A stretch of 64,000 nucleotides of DNA from Granulicella pectinivorans (GCF_900114625.1 NZ_FOZL01000001.1:4216001-4280000), one strand, 5' to 3'; counted from the first letter of the stretch, positions 17,427-26,987 are shown. Notes: generated by a model not told the origin, from the letters alone. Numbers and translations are program-made.

Positions 17427-18233
17427 TTATAAGCGTTCCATCGCCTTGACGGTCTCATCCGTCGTCAGGACGGCGTGCGCAATGAATGCGTAGTTAATCA
17501 TCGCTGCCTGATATCCATCCCCCCATTGAGGATGACGCGGACCGGCGGTTGCGTCCTTTACCACTGCCACTTCAAAGCCTTGTTCCACAAGTTCACGCAG
17601 GTGGGACTCGACACACATGTTTGCCAGCATCCCGCCGAGAATGATTCTGCTGATGCGTCTCTTGCGCAGTTGAAGAATGAGGTCATTTGTCTGCGGGCCC
17701 CATACGCGGTGGGGCGAAACGACGATGGTCTTGCCATCTTCGATATAGGGTTTGAAACGCTCCAACCAGTCTGCGCCGGAACCCTTCAGACCATCGAGTG
17801 TCAACCGTCCTTTCCGGGCGAAGAGATCAGTCTTGACTTCATCCGCTTCCAGCGGTCCATTGAACTCCCAACCCTTGTCTTCGGGAAAGAAGTAGTGAGG
17901 GGAGATGAAAACCTCATAGCCGTGGGCCTTCGCCGCCTTGAAAAGGCGCTCCATGTTTCGAATCGTATTGTTCTCCTTAAGACTCTCGCGGACAACTCCC
18001 CACGCCTTTCCCGACTCACTCAAAACGTCATTCTGCGGGTCGATAAAGACCAGTGCCGTATCGTGATGGCGCAGGCTCATCGGAGTCTTTTCGGGGAGAG
18101 TAGACGCAACATCCGTTTCGACAAAAAAATCCTTTCCGGCGATCTGGCGCGTGGGTATCAGAGTTGCAGCAGTGGACGCACCCGCGACGGTGAGAAAGCG
18201 GCGGCGTGATGTATTCGATAATTCCTCAGTCAT
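17427..18233 (-). CDS. Tat-exported isochorismatase-like cysteine hydrolase
   Basis: 268 residues, GGGAG seven bases before the ATG. A twin-arginine signal is present (SRRRFLTVAGASTAATL). The isochorismatase fold is seen from about residue 55: the catalytic Asp in ALVFIDPQND, the Lys-containing middle, and the nucleophilic Cys in GGMLANMCVESHLREL, with the usual cis-peptide neighbourhood. Exported members of this family act on amides or nitrogen compounds; the substrate here is unknown. The 299 bases beyond its stop (17128-17426) hold no recognisable gene. Confidence 0.88.
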   Translation of the reverse strand: MTEELSNTSRRRFLTVAGASTAATLIPTRQIAGKDFFVETDVASTLPEKTPMSLRHHDTALVFIDPQNDVLSESGKAWGVVRESLKENNTIRNMERLFKAAKAHGYEVFISPHYFFPEDKGWEFNGPLEADEVKTDLFARKGRLTLDGLKGSGADWLERFKPYIEDGKTIVVSPHRVWGPQTNDLILQLRKRRISRIILGGMLANMCVESHLRELVEQGFEVAVVKDATAGPRHPQWGDGYQAAMINYAFIAHAVLTTDETVKAMERL

Positions 18234-18423
18234 CGTGTCGCTCCCTTTTTGCTTCGATTTGTCTACAGCATGGGTTTCTCGTGATGATTACCGCATTGAC
18301 AAGACGATCCTAGCTTTCCGAGACCATCGCCGGATATCATGTTGTTCCATTACTGACGTTCTGCAGTCTTGATCGGAGACATCGCAACTGAGCACAGGAA
18401 ATCCCTATGTATACGGTTCGAGA

Positions 18424-18878
18424 CTAGATACCCAGATCGGTCAGGCCTGGATGTCCGTCGGACCTCTTACCTAGAAGCCAGCGGAATTTATGATCCGCTT
18501 TCTTGATTGACAGCTCATTGACGCTTGCGTGCCGCGCATCCGTCAGACCGCGTTCGTCGAACCCCCGATTCTCGCTTCCGTAGGCCCGGAATCAGTTGCC
18601 GGCTTCGTCGTGGTACTCATAGGAGCGCCCTACCACAATGTGATTTTCGGTGAATGCCAGAGGTTCTTCGATGAGGTGATAGTCGTGCTCTCGCTACCGA
18701 TTCCCCGACAGCAAAGCGACGATCTCCTCCCTGCCAATCACGATGTCGGCGCGGTTATGGCACCTGGAATCTATTGAGTACATGAGAGACTCTGAGCCGG
18801 CCCTCTTGTGTTTCATCCATTCTCGGCAGCGCGTACTTTTGAACCCCACTTCCCTATGAACGGTGGTCGTGAATCCAT
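18424..18878 (-). pseudogene. DUF1348 (NTF2-like) pseudogene
   Basis: From an ATG at 18878 the minus strand reads MDSRPPF, then KVRAAENG, a TGA where Trp is expected, and NTR. After a frame change it continues YSIDSRCHNRADIVIGREEI, TAG, EHDYHLIEEPLAFTENHIVV, YEYHDEAGN, TGA (again for Trp), FRAYGSENRGFDE, and KFRWLLGKRSDGHPGLTDLG to a stop at 18424. The span (about 151 codons) and order match the whole DUF1348 family, a SnoaL/NTF2-like fold, but three in-frame stops and one frameshift show it is dead. Confidence 0.82.
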
Positions 18879-19169
18879 TGTGGCGCTCCTCTTCGCTGCT
18901 GATATTGTCGCTTGTGGACATGTAGTGGAAGGCTCCGTCCATGCGTTGAGACCTTGCCTCAATCAGCAAGGTAGCAATGAAGAATATGTCTGCATGTTAT
19001 GTCTTTCATTACATGATTGGCGCTCCGCACATGCACCGATGCCCTTATGCAAAAGCATGATAGCCACACTCACGTAGCCACGCTAACATCTGTCTTGACA
19101 TCGGACAAAGAGGATTTCCCATGTCGAGGGTTTAGTCACTTCGCTCGGTCTGGATCAGGAGGAGGAGAT

Positions 19170-19700
19170 GTGTTCTCAACACTTGAACTGGAACGTGATC
19201 TGCAGGCCGATGACATCGACCCGTCCACGATGTTCCATGACGATTGTTATCGACTGACCAACTCTGCTGGAAAGGAACTCGGTGCATTAATCAGGGCGGT
19301 CACCACGCTCTATAAAGAAATGATGGCGATAGGCGCGACAGAGGATTGGATTGCCCTTGTGAATAGCCTGGACATCTCCTCGATCAACCCAACGGAACGA
19401 ATATCACGCATGTCTAGCGTGAACCATCTCCGTATAAGATCCTTAGTCGCTGATAAGGGCACATGCGACAAGGCTCTGCCGGAGGCGCTGGTGACTGGGT
19501 ACGAGCATCTAATCGCCTCAATTGAGCTGCCGGATCAGGATGATCGTCACGTCCTCGCTGCCGCGATTCGGTGTGACGCAAGCGTGATCGTCACGCTCAA
19601 TATCGGAGACTTTCCGAGTCGAACTCTCGCAACAGTATCGCAGCGCAACGTCCTGATGATTTCGTTCTGGCACTGCTGGAGACCTATCCGGACCTCGTAA
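19170..19700 (+). CDS. Hypothetical ORF running into a PIN-domain remnant
   Basis: 176 codons from a GTG at 19170 with AGGAGG just upstream. The first 95 residues (ELERDLQADDIDPSTMF, YRLTNSAGKELGALIRAVTT) match nothing I can name, though they look like a conserved helical protein. From about 19464 the same frame enters PIN-domain sequence, so the product would be a chimera. It may be a decayed fusion of two genes rather than a working protein. Confidence 0.35.
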   Translation: MFSTLELERDLQADDIDPSTMFHDDCYRLTNSAGKELGALIRAVTTLYKEMMAIGATEDWIALVNSLDISSINPTERISRMSSVNHLRIRSLVADKGTCDKALPEALVTGYEHLIASIELPDQDDRHVLAAAIRCDASVIVTLNIGDFPSRTLATVSQRNVLMISFWHCWRPIRTS

Positions 19701-19820
19701 TCGAGGCAGTGAGGCACCATCGTGCCAGCCTAAAGAAACCGCCTAAGACGCCTGCCGAATAGTTCGCCGACTTAAGCGCGCAAGGCCTCGGCGAGACAGT
19801 GATCGCACTCACGACATATT
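19464..19820 (+). pseudogene. PIN-domain toxin remnant
   Basis: The frame reads ALPEALVTGYEHLIASIELP, then DQDDRHVLAAAIRCDASVIV and TLNIGDFPSRTLA, the second half of a VapC-like PIN nuclease (acidic DDRH and GDFP motifs). At about 19640 it shifts frame and continues QRPDDFVLALLETYPDLVIE, RHHRASLKKPPKTPAE, a TAG at 19758, then FADLSAQGLGETVIAL. The N-terminal half with the first catalytic Asp is missing. No antitoxin gene is recognised nearby. Confidence 0.72.
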
Positions 19821-19893
19821 CTTCTTTTAAATTATCTAGAGCGACGCCCATCTCCATTCGCCCGAGCAAACAGTCCAGGGCGAGCCATGACGT

Positions 19894-20820
19894 TCATTCC
19901 TGGGAACATTTGGATGTTGTGCTCATATAAAAATGCAAGAACCCTGAAAGATCACGCTTCATAAGCGAGACACGCCCAGAAACATCTAGGAGCATAGCAA
20001 TCCTTGTCGATAGATCTTGTATTGAAACCTTAACCGTCGCGTTGGAACTCGTCGTTAGCGCCGCTATATCTGTCTGGCGCTTGGGACCGGAGCGATCTAG
20101 GCGACCGGATTCAACCCACATTGCTTTCAGTTGGTCCAAACGAGTGCCCCGAGCAGCATCTTCATTCGCTGGTATTGCCTGGAGATAGCGTAGGACAGCC
20201 GAAGGATAGTACGTGTTAGGAACCGGCTGCTGATCAAAGAGCGGGGCGAGCATGTTTGGTATCGACCCTACGGATTGCCTTGAACCATTCTGTTTGCGAG
20301 CAGCGATGATGGAGAGGATCGTAGACGCAGCACCCGCGCCGACACCAACGCCATCGCCAATGTTGTTTGTTCGTCCACCAAAGCCTGTGAATTGCGTCGC
20401 GCTAACGGCTGCACCAGCACCGGATCCGGTAATCAGCGCGGCAGCATTCAATCTGGCTACCGTAGTGTCTCGGCGAGATTGTAGAGATGTTCGAAGGTTT
20501 GACAGTTGACCTTGTTCATTCGCTATTTCGGCGAGTACTCCGTCTACATCCAGTGTGGCCTTCTGAACGGCCTCAAGAAGCTCTTGCCGTGTTGTCAATT
20601 CCTCAATGGTTGCTGGAGCACCGCAGGCGCGGTGTGCCTGTATCGAAGTGAACCTCTCGAAGAGAGACTCTATCCCCACAATCTGTGCTGTTTGGACAGG
20701 ATTGCTTACAGCTGTTCGATGTGAATCGGATCCAACTATTGGAGCAACTTGTTGGGTCACTCCATGCTGAGAACTGACCATGACGATCACGGCTGACACC
20801 GTAATGAAAAGCCATCTCAT
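19894..20820 (-). CDS. Secreted protein of unknown function
   Basis: 308 residues from the ATG at 20820, with AGAGGAC upstream; a start at 20862 would extend the N-terminus before the signal. A cleavable signal peptide is clear (MRWLFITVSAVIVMVSS). A coiled coil spans roughly residues 75-125, followed by a Gly/Ala-rich stretch (AALITGSGAGAAVSATQFTG) that could be a membrane-inserting or glycine-zipper segment, then a helical C-terminus. No family is recognised. Neighbours give no functional hint. Confidence 0.65.
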   Translation of the reverse strand: MRWLFITVSAVIVMVSSQHGVTQQVAPIVGSDSHRTAVSNPVQTAQIVGIESLFERFTSIQAHRACGAPATIEELTTRQELLEAVQKATLDVDGVLAEIANEQGQLSNLRTSLQSRRDTTVARLNAAALITGSGAGAAVSATQFTGFGGRTNNIGDGVGVGAGAASTILSIIAARKQNGSRQSVGSIPNMLAPLFDQQPVPNTYYPSAVLRYLQAIPANEDAARGTRLDQLKAMWVESGRLDRSGPKRQTDIAALTTSSNATVKVSIQDLSTRIAMLLDVSGRVSLMKRDLSGFLHFYMSTTSKCSQE

Positions 20821-20894
20821 TGAACAAGTCCTCTTTCCCGGTATGCGCCCGTCTTGCATCATATAGATCGACGCTCAATGTGATCCGTGGTTTC

Positions 20895-21410
20895 CTAGCC
20901 ACGCGTTGACTCAAAGAGGAACCACCCGCGGCGCTGTGATTGGTCAATCCAGTTCTCGAGCAAGCTCGCAGTCGCAAAGTCACCCGAATCATCACACAAC
21001 CCACGCACAGCGCGCATACTGAGCGTGAGAGCTTTTTCGTCCTCATGCAATTCACTCAGCATGTCACCTGGTGTAACGTAGTCGGCGTCATTGTCATGGA
21101 GACGTTGCAGCCGAGCGATATCCCCGATAGAACGAATCGTCGTTCCCCCGATCTTGCGCACGCGTTCTGCAATTTCATCCGTCAAAGCGGAAATCTGATC
21201 TGCGTGATCGTCCAACATCAAATGGTAGTCGCGAAAATGGGGGCCGCTCATATGCCAATGAAAGTTCTTTGTCTTGAGATACAGGCAGAAAACATCGGCG
21301 AGCAAGGTATTGAGTGCGTAACTGATATCTTCGGTTGAGCCCGAGTCGATATCCGACCGGTTGAGGAGCGGCGCTTGCTGTTTTCGCGTGAGTTCGTGTC
21401 TGTCGGACAT
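20895..21410 (-). CDS. dps: Dps-type ferritin (DNA-protecting protein)
   Basis: 171 residues; GAAGGGA lies before the ATG. The four-helix Dps fold is obvious: LLADVFCLYLKTKNFHWHMS with the ferroxidase His, and HLMLDDHADQISALTDEIAE with Asp and Glu ligands. It should oxidise and store iron using peroxide and shield DNA. The extra 20 or so N-terminal residues carry basic residues that could bind DNA. Confidence 0.93.
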   Translation of the reverse strand: MSDRHELTRKQQAPLLNRSDIDSGSTEDISYALNTLLADVFCLYLKTKNFHWHMSGPHFRDYHLMLDDHADQISALTDEIAERVRKIGGTTIRSIGDIARLQRLHDNDADYVTPGDMLSELHEDEKALTLSMRAVRGLCDDSGDFATASLLENWIDQSQRRGWFLFESTRG

Positions 21411-22047
21411 ACATATCCCTTCGTTCGTCAGTTGTTACCACCGATACGCTTAAGTGGTCGGCGCATGCACGCCTTGTGACGTCTCTGTATAAGAAGTACG
21501 TATAAAGATGAAGGTTGACAATCACGTATTTCCATTAGTGAACGCCGCTTGCAACGAACCACACGTACCGACGATGCCGCCACTACTCCCATTGGGACCT
21601 GTGCTGAGACATTCACTAATCGCTGTTCATCCTGCACTAGTTCATGAGCCATTTAGCCGTGGCTTCATCAAATTGTCTTGTAAGGATGCACGCTGAGTGT
21701 GGGATGATCACTCACTTCCTGCAGGGCGACTGTGACTATAGGGCTTAGCCCTAAGCGCGAGTTAAATTTGCATCGATTTGCACCATGCTCTCTACATAAG
21801 CTGAATCGAGATCGCTTGCTCGGCTCAGACCGCCTGTCCACAGGTGGAAAATGGGTAAAGGGCAACCAAGCCGGCCTTTGCAAGAGTCATGCCAGAGGTG
21901 TTAATAGAAAGCCGTGATATCTGCGGTGTTGCGCCTGTGTCATCCTTGGCGATGTATGAAACTTGCGGCTCGCCAACAACCTTGTCGAGTGAATCCTCAA
22001 AACAACAATGAGGCCATACATCTGGACACACTGAAAAGGAAGACACA
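21411..22047. other. Intergenic stretch, no gene seen
   Basis: These 637 bases lie between dps (left-reading) and the SDR gene (right-reading). Short frames on both strands have no family resemblance and no ribosome sites. The promoters of both genes are presumably here. No tRNA, IS end or strong terminator was found. Confidence 0.5.
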
Positions 22048-22800
22048 ATGGCAGGAAAACTGGACGGCAAGACAGCACTTGTAACGGGCGGCAGCTCAGG
22101 CATCGGACTGGCAACAGCGAAGCAGTTCATCATTGAAGGCGCGTTCGTTTACATAACCGGACGGCGTCAGGCAGAATTGGACTCAGCCGCAGCCGTTTTG
22201 GGCGACCATGCGAAGGCCGTTCGTGCCGACGCTTCGAACCTTTCGGATCTCGATTCTCTGTACTCACAAATCAAGCAGGAGAAGGGCCAACTGGACGTGT
22301 TGTTTGTAAACGCTGGTGGTGGCAGCTTCGCTTCCATAGGGCAGATCACAGAGGAGCAATTTGACCAAACGTTCAACACGAACGTGAAAGGACTTCTCTT
22401 CACCGTGCAGAAGGCGCTGCCACTGATTCCCGAAGGCGGTGCGATCGTTTTGAACGGTTCGATGGTTTCCGTCAAGGGCGATCCAAACTTCAGCGTCTAT
22501 TCAGCGACTAAAGCTGCTGTTCGATCGTTTGCTCGTGGTTGGACGAACGATCTCAAGGATCGAAAGATCCGCGTCAACGTTGTCAGCCCGGGCCCCATCG
22601 ATACCCCAGGGCTGAGGGGGCTGGCGGCGAACGAGGAGCAAAGGAAGGCTTTGTATGCTCATTTAGCTTCGGGTGTACCGCTCGGTCGAGTTGGAGAGCC
22701 GGAGGAGATTGCCAAGGCGGCCGTATTCCTCGCCTCCGCCGACGCCAGCTATATCGCCGGTGTTGAACTCTTCGTGGACGGTGGCGCAGTCGCTGTTTAG
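22048..22800 (+). CDS. Short-chain dehydrogenase/reductase (SDR)
   Basis: 250 residues; a classical SDR with the cofactor loop TGGSSGIG near residue 14, NAG (VNAGGG), catalytic Ser in NGSMVS and the YxxxK pair Tyr151/Lys155 (VYSATKAAV). GRRQ after strand two suggests preference for NADP(H). GGAAG precedes the ATG. Substrate unknown; it stands alone and ends in its own terminator. Confidence 0.92.
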   Translation: MAGKLDGKTALVTGGSSGIGLATAKQFIIEGAFVYITGRRQAELDSAAAVLGDHAKAVRADASNLSDLDSLYSQIKQEKGQLDVLFVNAGGGSFASIGQITEEQFDQTFNTNVKGLLFTVQKALPLIPEGGAIVLNGSMVSVKGDPNFSVYSATKAAVRSFARGWTNDLKDRKIRVNVVSPGPIDTPGLRGLAANEEQRKALYAHLASGVPLGRVGEPEEIAKAAVFLASADASYIAGVELFVDGGAVAV

Positions 22801-22811
22801 ATCACTTCGTG

Positions 22812-22846
22812 GAGGCCGCCTTCGATGGCGGCCTCTCTTCCGTTTT
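22812..22846 (+). terminator. Rho-independent terminator of the SDR gene
   Basis: GAGGCCGCC, loop TTCGAT, GGCGGCCTC (9 bp, perfect), followed by a pyrimidine-rich tail ending TTTT, starting 12 bases after the stop. Confidence 0.75.
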
Positions 22847-22927
22847 AAAGCGATTTGAACAAGCAGTGAAGCAGGAAACTACGCTCAACCTGAAATACAC
22901 CCTCAAGCCAAGCACTCACGATGCGAT

Positions 22928-23206
22928 ATGCCCGAATCGAAGACGGTTCTAGACCTTTGCGTTCAAGAGCCGGAGTTCATTACCGCCATCCTTCAGGAGA
23001 CGACGGAACGCCCCAATGAACCGATTTTTTTCGAGATATGGAGGGGTTCCCGCGAAGACTTCATTTGTGTGCAGAGCCCCAAGCCCTATCGCAAAGCGTA
23101 CCTGACCAAATCAGAACGGTACGTGGTTGCAGTCGAAGCCATTTTTGAGTGTTCCACACAGGGAATGGGCTACGGATTTGCTGACGTTGTAAGAAATATT
23201 GATTAA
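22928..23206 (+). CDS. Hypothetical protein
   Basis: 92 residues, mixed charged and hydrophobic (FFEIWRGSREDFICVQSPKP), no signal peptide or membrane helix, no family recognised. The ribosome site is poor. Its last bases overlap, in the opposite direction, the end of the transposase remnant. It could be genuine but small. Confidence 0.4.
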   Translation: MPESKTVLDLCVQEPEFITAILQETTERPNEPIFFEIWRGSREDFICVQSPKPYRKAYLTKSERYVVAVEAIFECSTQGMGYGFADVVRNID

Positions 23207-24023
23207 TCGCAGCTTAGAGGGTGATATGAAGTTGCAAGTGTGATGAATCTGCTGGTCATCAGGATAGCGAAAGCGATGGAGTGTATTCCTTTGATGGTTT
23301 GTGGAGGTCGTTCGTAGTCTCTGGCAAGTCCTCAGAAGGGTGCTGCCCAAGCGAAGGGGCATTCCACGGCCCATCCGCGCGGCAGGAGCACGAAGCCTCG
23401 TTTTGCCCTCGGTGCTTGACCACTTCGAGCCCTATGCCGTGTTGTTGTGAGGCGTTGGCGACCTTGGGGCCGGTGTAGCACTGGCCGACATAGCCAACTC
23501 AACCGTGCCTCCGATCACCTGCTGCACTTGTTCGGCCAGTGCCGCAACCTGCTCACGATCGTCTTGATCGCCTCCCGTCGCCGTCAAGGCCAGCATGTGT
23601 CCCAACGTATCGACCGCGATGTGGACCTTGGATGCCCTCTCCCCTTGGCCCCGTCATAGCCGCGCGCGCAAGCTTTCCGGTGCGGACTGAAGCGTGCGGC
23701 TGTCGCTGCAGGTCGCGCTCGGCTGGCCCTCGCGCTCCGCCCAGTCGCGTGCAATCGACTGGACATCCGACACCAGCGCCTCGGAAGCACCTGCGTCCGG
23801 CCAACGACGAAACTGCTGATACACCGCAGCCCGCGGCGGCAGATCCCCCGGAATCATCCGCCACGAACAATCGCTGCGTGACACGTCCCGGGCCGCATCG
23901 AACACATCCCGCAGTTCCTGTTCCTGCTGAACGACATCCTCCCGGCACAGGAACAGATACGGCAACACCAACCACCACTCTTCCTACGTCACATCCGACG
24001 GATACAACTTGCGAGCCTTGACC
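23203..24023 (-). pseudogene. IS5-family transposase remnant, multiply frameshifted
   Basis: On the minus strand the order of an IS5-type DDE transposase can be followed: VKARKLYPSDVT, a stop, then an N-terminal SWRMIPGDLPPRAAVYQQFR domain, SATCSDSRTLQSAPES (first catalytic Asp in a DSRT context), a frameshift, GYDGAKG, another shift, TLGHMLALTATGGDQDDREQ, a shift near the second Asp, then RGFVLLPRGWAVECPFAW and YERPPQTIKGIHSIAFAILM. At least four frameshifts or stops make it dead. I could not define terminal inverted repeats. Confidence 0.82.
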
Positions 24024-24435
24024 ATCCTTCAATGCTGACGAGAAAACAAAAAGTGGCAAAGACTCTACTCAGGTGCACAGTCCATAACACCCCTTAGTGT
24101 TATACGCGTTGTCATTTCTCTCAAGGCGGGCACATGGAGAAGATAAATGCCTCACATGAACATCTTAATATGAACGCACAATTGTGACTGATGTTCTTGT
24201 GCAATAGCCTTAACCAAGAGCTGGATGACGCTTGGTTGTAGATACTCAGCACTCAAGACAGACGACTTCACGCCTTGGAACCGCAAGAGACAGCTTATAG
24301 CCTGAACACTCGGTCCACGAAGTTGTATCCACGCGGGCACAGCGCCATGCAAGATCTATTTTCGACGGCGGAAATCGTTTATTCGAAGGTCAACAAATAT
24401 AGGATGTTGAACAGCTTTTCCCTGGAGGATACAAC
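24024..24435. other. Intergenic stretch, no gene seen
   Basis: About 410 AT-rich bases between the transposase remnant and the HD protein. It probably includes one end of the decayed insertion element and the HD gene's promoter. No coding frame is convincing. Confidence 0.45.
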
Positions 24436-25122
24436 ATGTTTAGGCTCCCAAAGACAATCATTTCAATCCCTAAGCCAGCCATAGAATTCCAGTGCGTTCA
24501 GTCTGGCGTTCCTGACAGTCAATTGACACGCGAGGCCACCGGCATCCTGCGCGAATTCAGCACACCACTTCTCTTCAACCATTCCCACCGTGTTTTTTTT
24601 TGGGCCAACGAGCTTGGCAGACAGACCGGCGAGAAATTCGACTCGGAAATACTGTTTGTCTCGGCTGCATTCCACGATCTTGGGTTGCTCAAGCAGTTCA
24701 GCAGCGAAAGTGACCGTTTCGAAGTAGACGGCGCAAACGCCGTTCGACAGTTTCTCGATCAGCATGGCGTTCCTGCGGCCACGATCCAGACAGCATGGGA
24801 TGCAATCGCACTCCACACCACGCCAGGCATAGCCGCGTACAAGCCATTGGAAGTGGAACTCCTTTACAACGGCGTGGGCCTGGATGTTCTCGGCATCGGA
24901 TATGAGACTTTTCCGGAGACTCTCCGAAAGAGTGTCGTTGCCGAATATCCCCGCGTCAATTTTAAACAGCAAATAGCAGAAGCCTTTCTGGGGGGATTCG
25001 GACATAAGACCAAGACAACTGAGGGAACCTGCAACGAGGATATCTGCTGCCACTTCCTTCGCAACTACAAGCGGAGCAACTTCTATGAGCAGATTCAGAA
25101 TTCGTCTTTTCCGAATTCCTGA
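24436..25122 (+). CDS. HD-domain protein (cyanamide hydratase-like)
   Basis: 228 residues; GGAGG lies seven bases before the ATG. The HD metal-binding core is visible: LLFNHSHRVFFWANELG (first His), FVSAAFHDLGLLKQF (His-Asp pair) and RFEVDGANAVRQFLDQHG. This pattern is closest to the cyanamide hydratase/HD phosphohydrolase group; the true substrate is unknown. The C-terminal 40 residues look unrelated to the fold. Confidence 0.82.
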   Translation: MFRLPKTIISIPKPAIEFQCVQSGVPDSQLTREATGILREFSTPLLFNHSHRVFFWANELGRQTGEKFDSEILFVSAAFHDLGLLKQFSSESDRFEVDGANAVRQFLDQHGVPAATIQTAWDAIALHTTPGIAAYKPLEVELLYNGVGLDVLGIGYETFPETLRKSVVAEYPRVNFKQQIAEAFLGGFGHKTKTTEGTCNEDICCHFLRNYKRSNFYEQIQNSSFPNS

Positions 25123-25544
25123 TTGGATCGTTGGCGCCCAGTTCTCAACGTTGAGCGTCCACTACCAAAATGTGAAGTCGGATTCTTGTGCATTTAGCGC
25201 GTCATCCGGCATTACCAGTGGAGGATCGCAGTGAACACGCTCACCACAGCATTTGGAGCTCCAGTCGGGCAACCAGAATATTCAAGCTGCGGGAAAACGA
25301 GGCACCGTGTTGCTTCAGGATTTATGGTGACTCGAAAAGCTTGCACGCTTTGACCGCGAAGTGATTGACAGAAGAATCATCGTTACCACTTCCTTCGGGG
25401 GTAGAGCATGATGCCGATGTAGTGGAAACACATGATAGACGCAGCGTTGACTCAAACCTACGCTCAGATCTACACAGTCTGAGTGCTGTAGAGAGGGGCC
25501 AACTCAAGCTTCGGTCTTCTCGCAACTGAACAAAAGATGGAGGG
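25123..25544. other. Intergenic stretch, no gene seen
   Basis: About 420 bases upstream of the DUF302-hydrolase operon. I found no recognisable frame or RNA; the operon promoter is expected here. Confidence 0.45.
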
Positions 25545-25826
25545 ATGATGGTGGACTCGCTAGATCGTGAGCTTATTCACTTGAGTAGTCCGCGCTCAGT
25601 CCTCGATACGATGACTCTTCTTGAGGACGCTGTTCTGGAGAAAGGTTTTCGCATTATGGCTCGAATCGATCACGCAGACGAGGCTGCGATGGCTGACCTG
25701 ACGATGCCGGCAACAGAGTTGCTCATCTTCGGAAATCCAAGTTCGGGAACGCCTCTGATGGTGGCCTCGCCCACAGCGGGAATCGATCTGCGAAGAAGTT
25801 GTGCGTTAGGACGGACGCAGTGGTAG
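25545..25826 (+). pseudogene. DUF302 domain protein, C-terminally truncated by frameshift
   Basis: 93 codons with GGAGGG upstream. The sequence GFRIMARIDHADEAAMADL, then TELLIFGNPSSGTPLM and AGIDL, is the core of a DUF302 domain. After IDL the frame is lost; one missing base at about 25791 would restore LPKKLCVRTDA, as the family expects. The last third of the domain is not recognisable, so the gene is probably damaged. It lies 14 bases before the alpha/beta hydrolase gene. Confidence 0.65.
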
Positions 25827-25840
25827 CCCAGGAGGAAGCC

Positions 25841-26899
25841 GTGCTCAACAAAGACGACAAAGCAACCCAGACAATCGCGACCAGTCGCCTACAGCCCCCG
25901 ATTGCAAAGACGGAAGTGTCGCGGCGTGGCGTGCTTCTCGGTGGGGCGGCAACATTTGCGCTTATGGCGCTTCCCGCTGATGCCAGTGCAGGCCTGTCAG
26001 CGCTATCGACGGAGCCGCTTGCTCCGAAACCTCAACCTGCGAACTCCAAAGTTCACACAAAACAAGGAGGAAAGGCTATGGACAGGATTACGACGAAGGA
26101 TGGAACGCAGATTTACTTCAAAGACTGGGGTACCGGCAAGCCTGTTGTGTTCTCACACGGGTGGCCTCTCAGCGCAGACGCATGGGATGCACAGATGCTT
26201 TTTCTGGGACAGAAAGGGTATCGCGTCATCGCCCATGATCGCCGGGGTCATGGGCGGTCAGGACAGTCTTGGGCTGGGAACAACCTAGACACGTACGCCG
26301 ATGATCTTGCGGAGTTGATTGAAGCTCTCGACCTCAAGGATGTCACTCTCGTGGGACACTCGACGGGCGGCGGTGAGGTGACGCGCTATGTCAGTCGGCA
26401 CGGCAACAAACGACTCGCAAAGCTTGTGCTCGTCGGGGCCATTCCCCCGGTTATGCTGAAGTCCGACAAAAACCCTGGTGGCTTGCCCATCTCAGTCTTC
26501 GATGCGATGCGAGCCAGCGTTGTCGGAGACCGCTCGCAGATGATGAAGGACCTGAGCGTGCCCTTCTACGGGTACAACAAGCCGGATGCAAAGGTCTCTC
26601 AAGGCGTTCGTGATTCTTTTTGGCTGCAGGCCATGCAGGCCTCTGTCGTTGGAACATACGATTGCATTAAGGCCTTTTCTGAGACGGATCTGACAGAAGA
26701 TCTCAAGCAGATCGAAGTGCCAACACTGATCTTGCATGGTGATCAAGACCAGATCGTTCCGATCGCAGATTCTGCTCTACTCAGCTCAAAGATCATCAAG
26801 AATGCAACCTTGAAGATTTACCCGGGCGCTCCCCACGGCATGACCGTAACCCAAGCAGATGAAGTCAACGCTGATCTGTTGGCGTTCTTGAAGGCTTGA
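25841..26899 (+). CDS. Tat-signal alpha/beta hydrolase (chloroperoxidase-like)
   Basis: 352 residues from a GTG at 25841, which has AGGAGG five bases upstream. A twin-arginine signal follows (VSRRGVLLGGAATFALMALP). The hydrolase proper starts near residue 80 and shows the oxyanion region FSHGWPLSADAWD, nucleophile Ser174 in GHSTGGGE, the acid in HGDQDQIVP and His in GAPHGM: a cofactor-free haloperoxidase/esterase type. An internal ATG at 26078 also has a strong AAGGAGG site and would give a cytoplasmic 273-residue form. It heads an operon with a YkgB-like protein and a CNBD-thioredoxin reductase. Confidence 0.88.
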   Translation: MLNKDDKATQTIATSRLQPPIAKTEVSRRGVLLGGAATFALMALPADASAGLSALSTEPLAPKPQPANSKVHTKQGGKAMDRITTKDGTQIYFKDWGTGKPVVFSHGWPLSADAWDAQMLFLGQKGYRVIAHDRRGHGRSGQSWAGNNLDTYADDLAELIEALDLKDVTLVGHSTGGGEVTRYVSRHGNKRLAKLVLVGAIPPVMLKSDKNPGGLPISVFDAMRASVVGDRSQMMKDLSVPFYGYNKPDAKVSQGVRDSFWLQAMQASVVGTYDCIKAFSETDLTEDLKQIEVPTLILHGDQDQIVPIADSALLSSKIIKNATLKIYPGAPHGMTVTQADEVNADLLAFLKA

Positions 26900-26987
26900 T
26901 CACGATGCCGGCAACCTCATCACGTCGTCTGAATTCGACGGCGTGATGAGCACAACACCAGCAAAATTAACCCTTCAGGAGAAAAAG

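Noticed and set aside
25322..25525. 67-codon minus-strand frame before the DUF302 gene
   Set aside because: Ser/Arg-rich composition, no ribosome site and no similarity; treated as chance.
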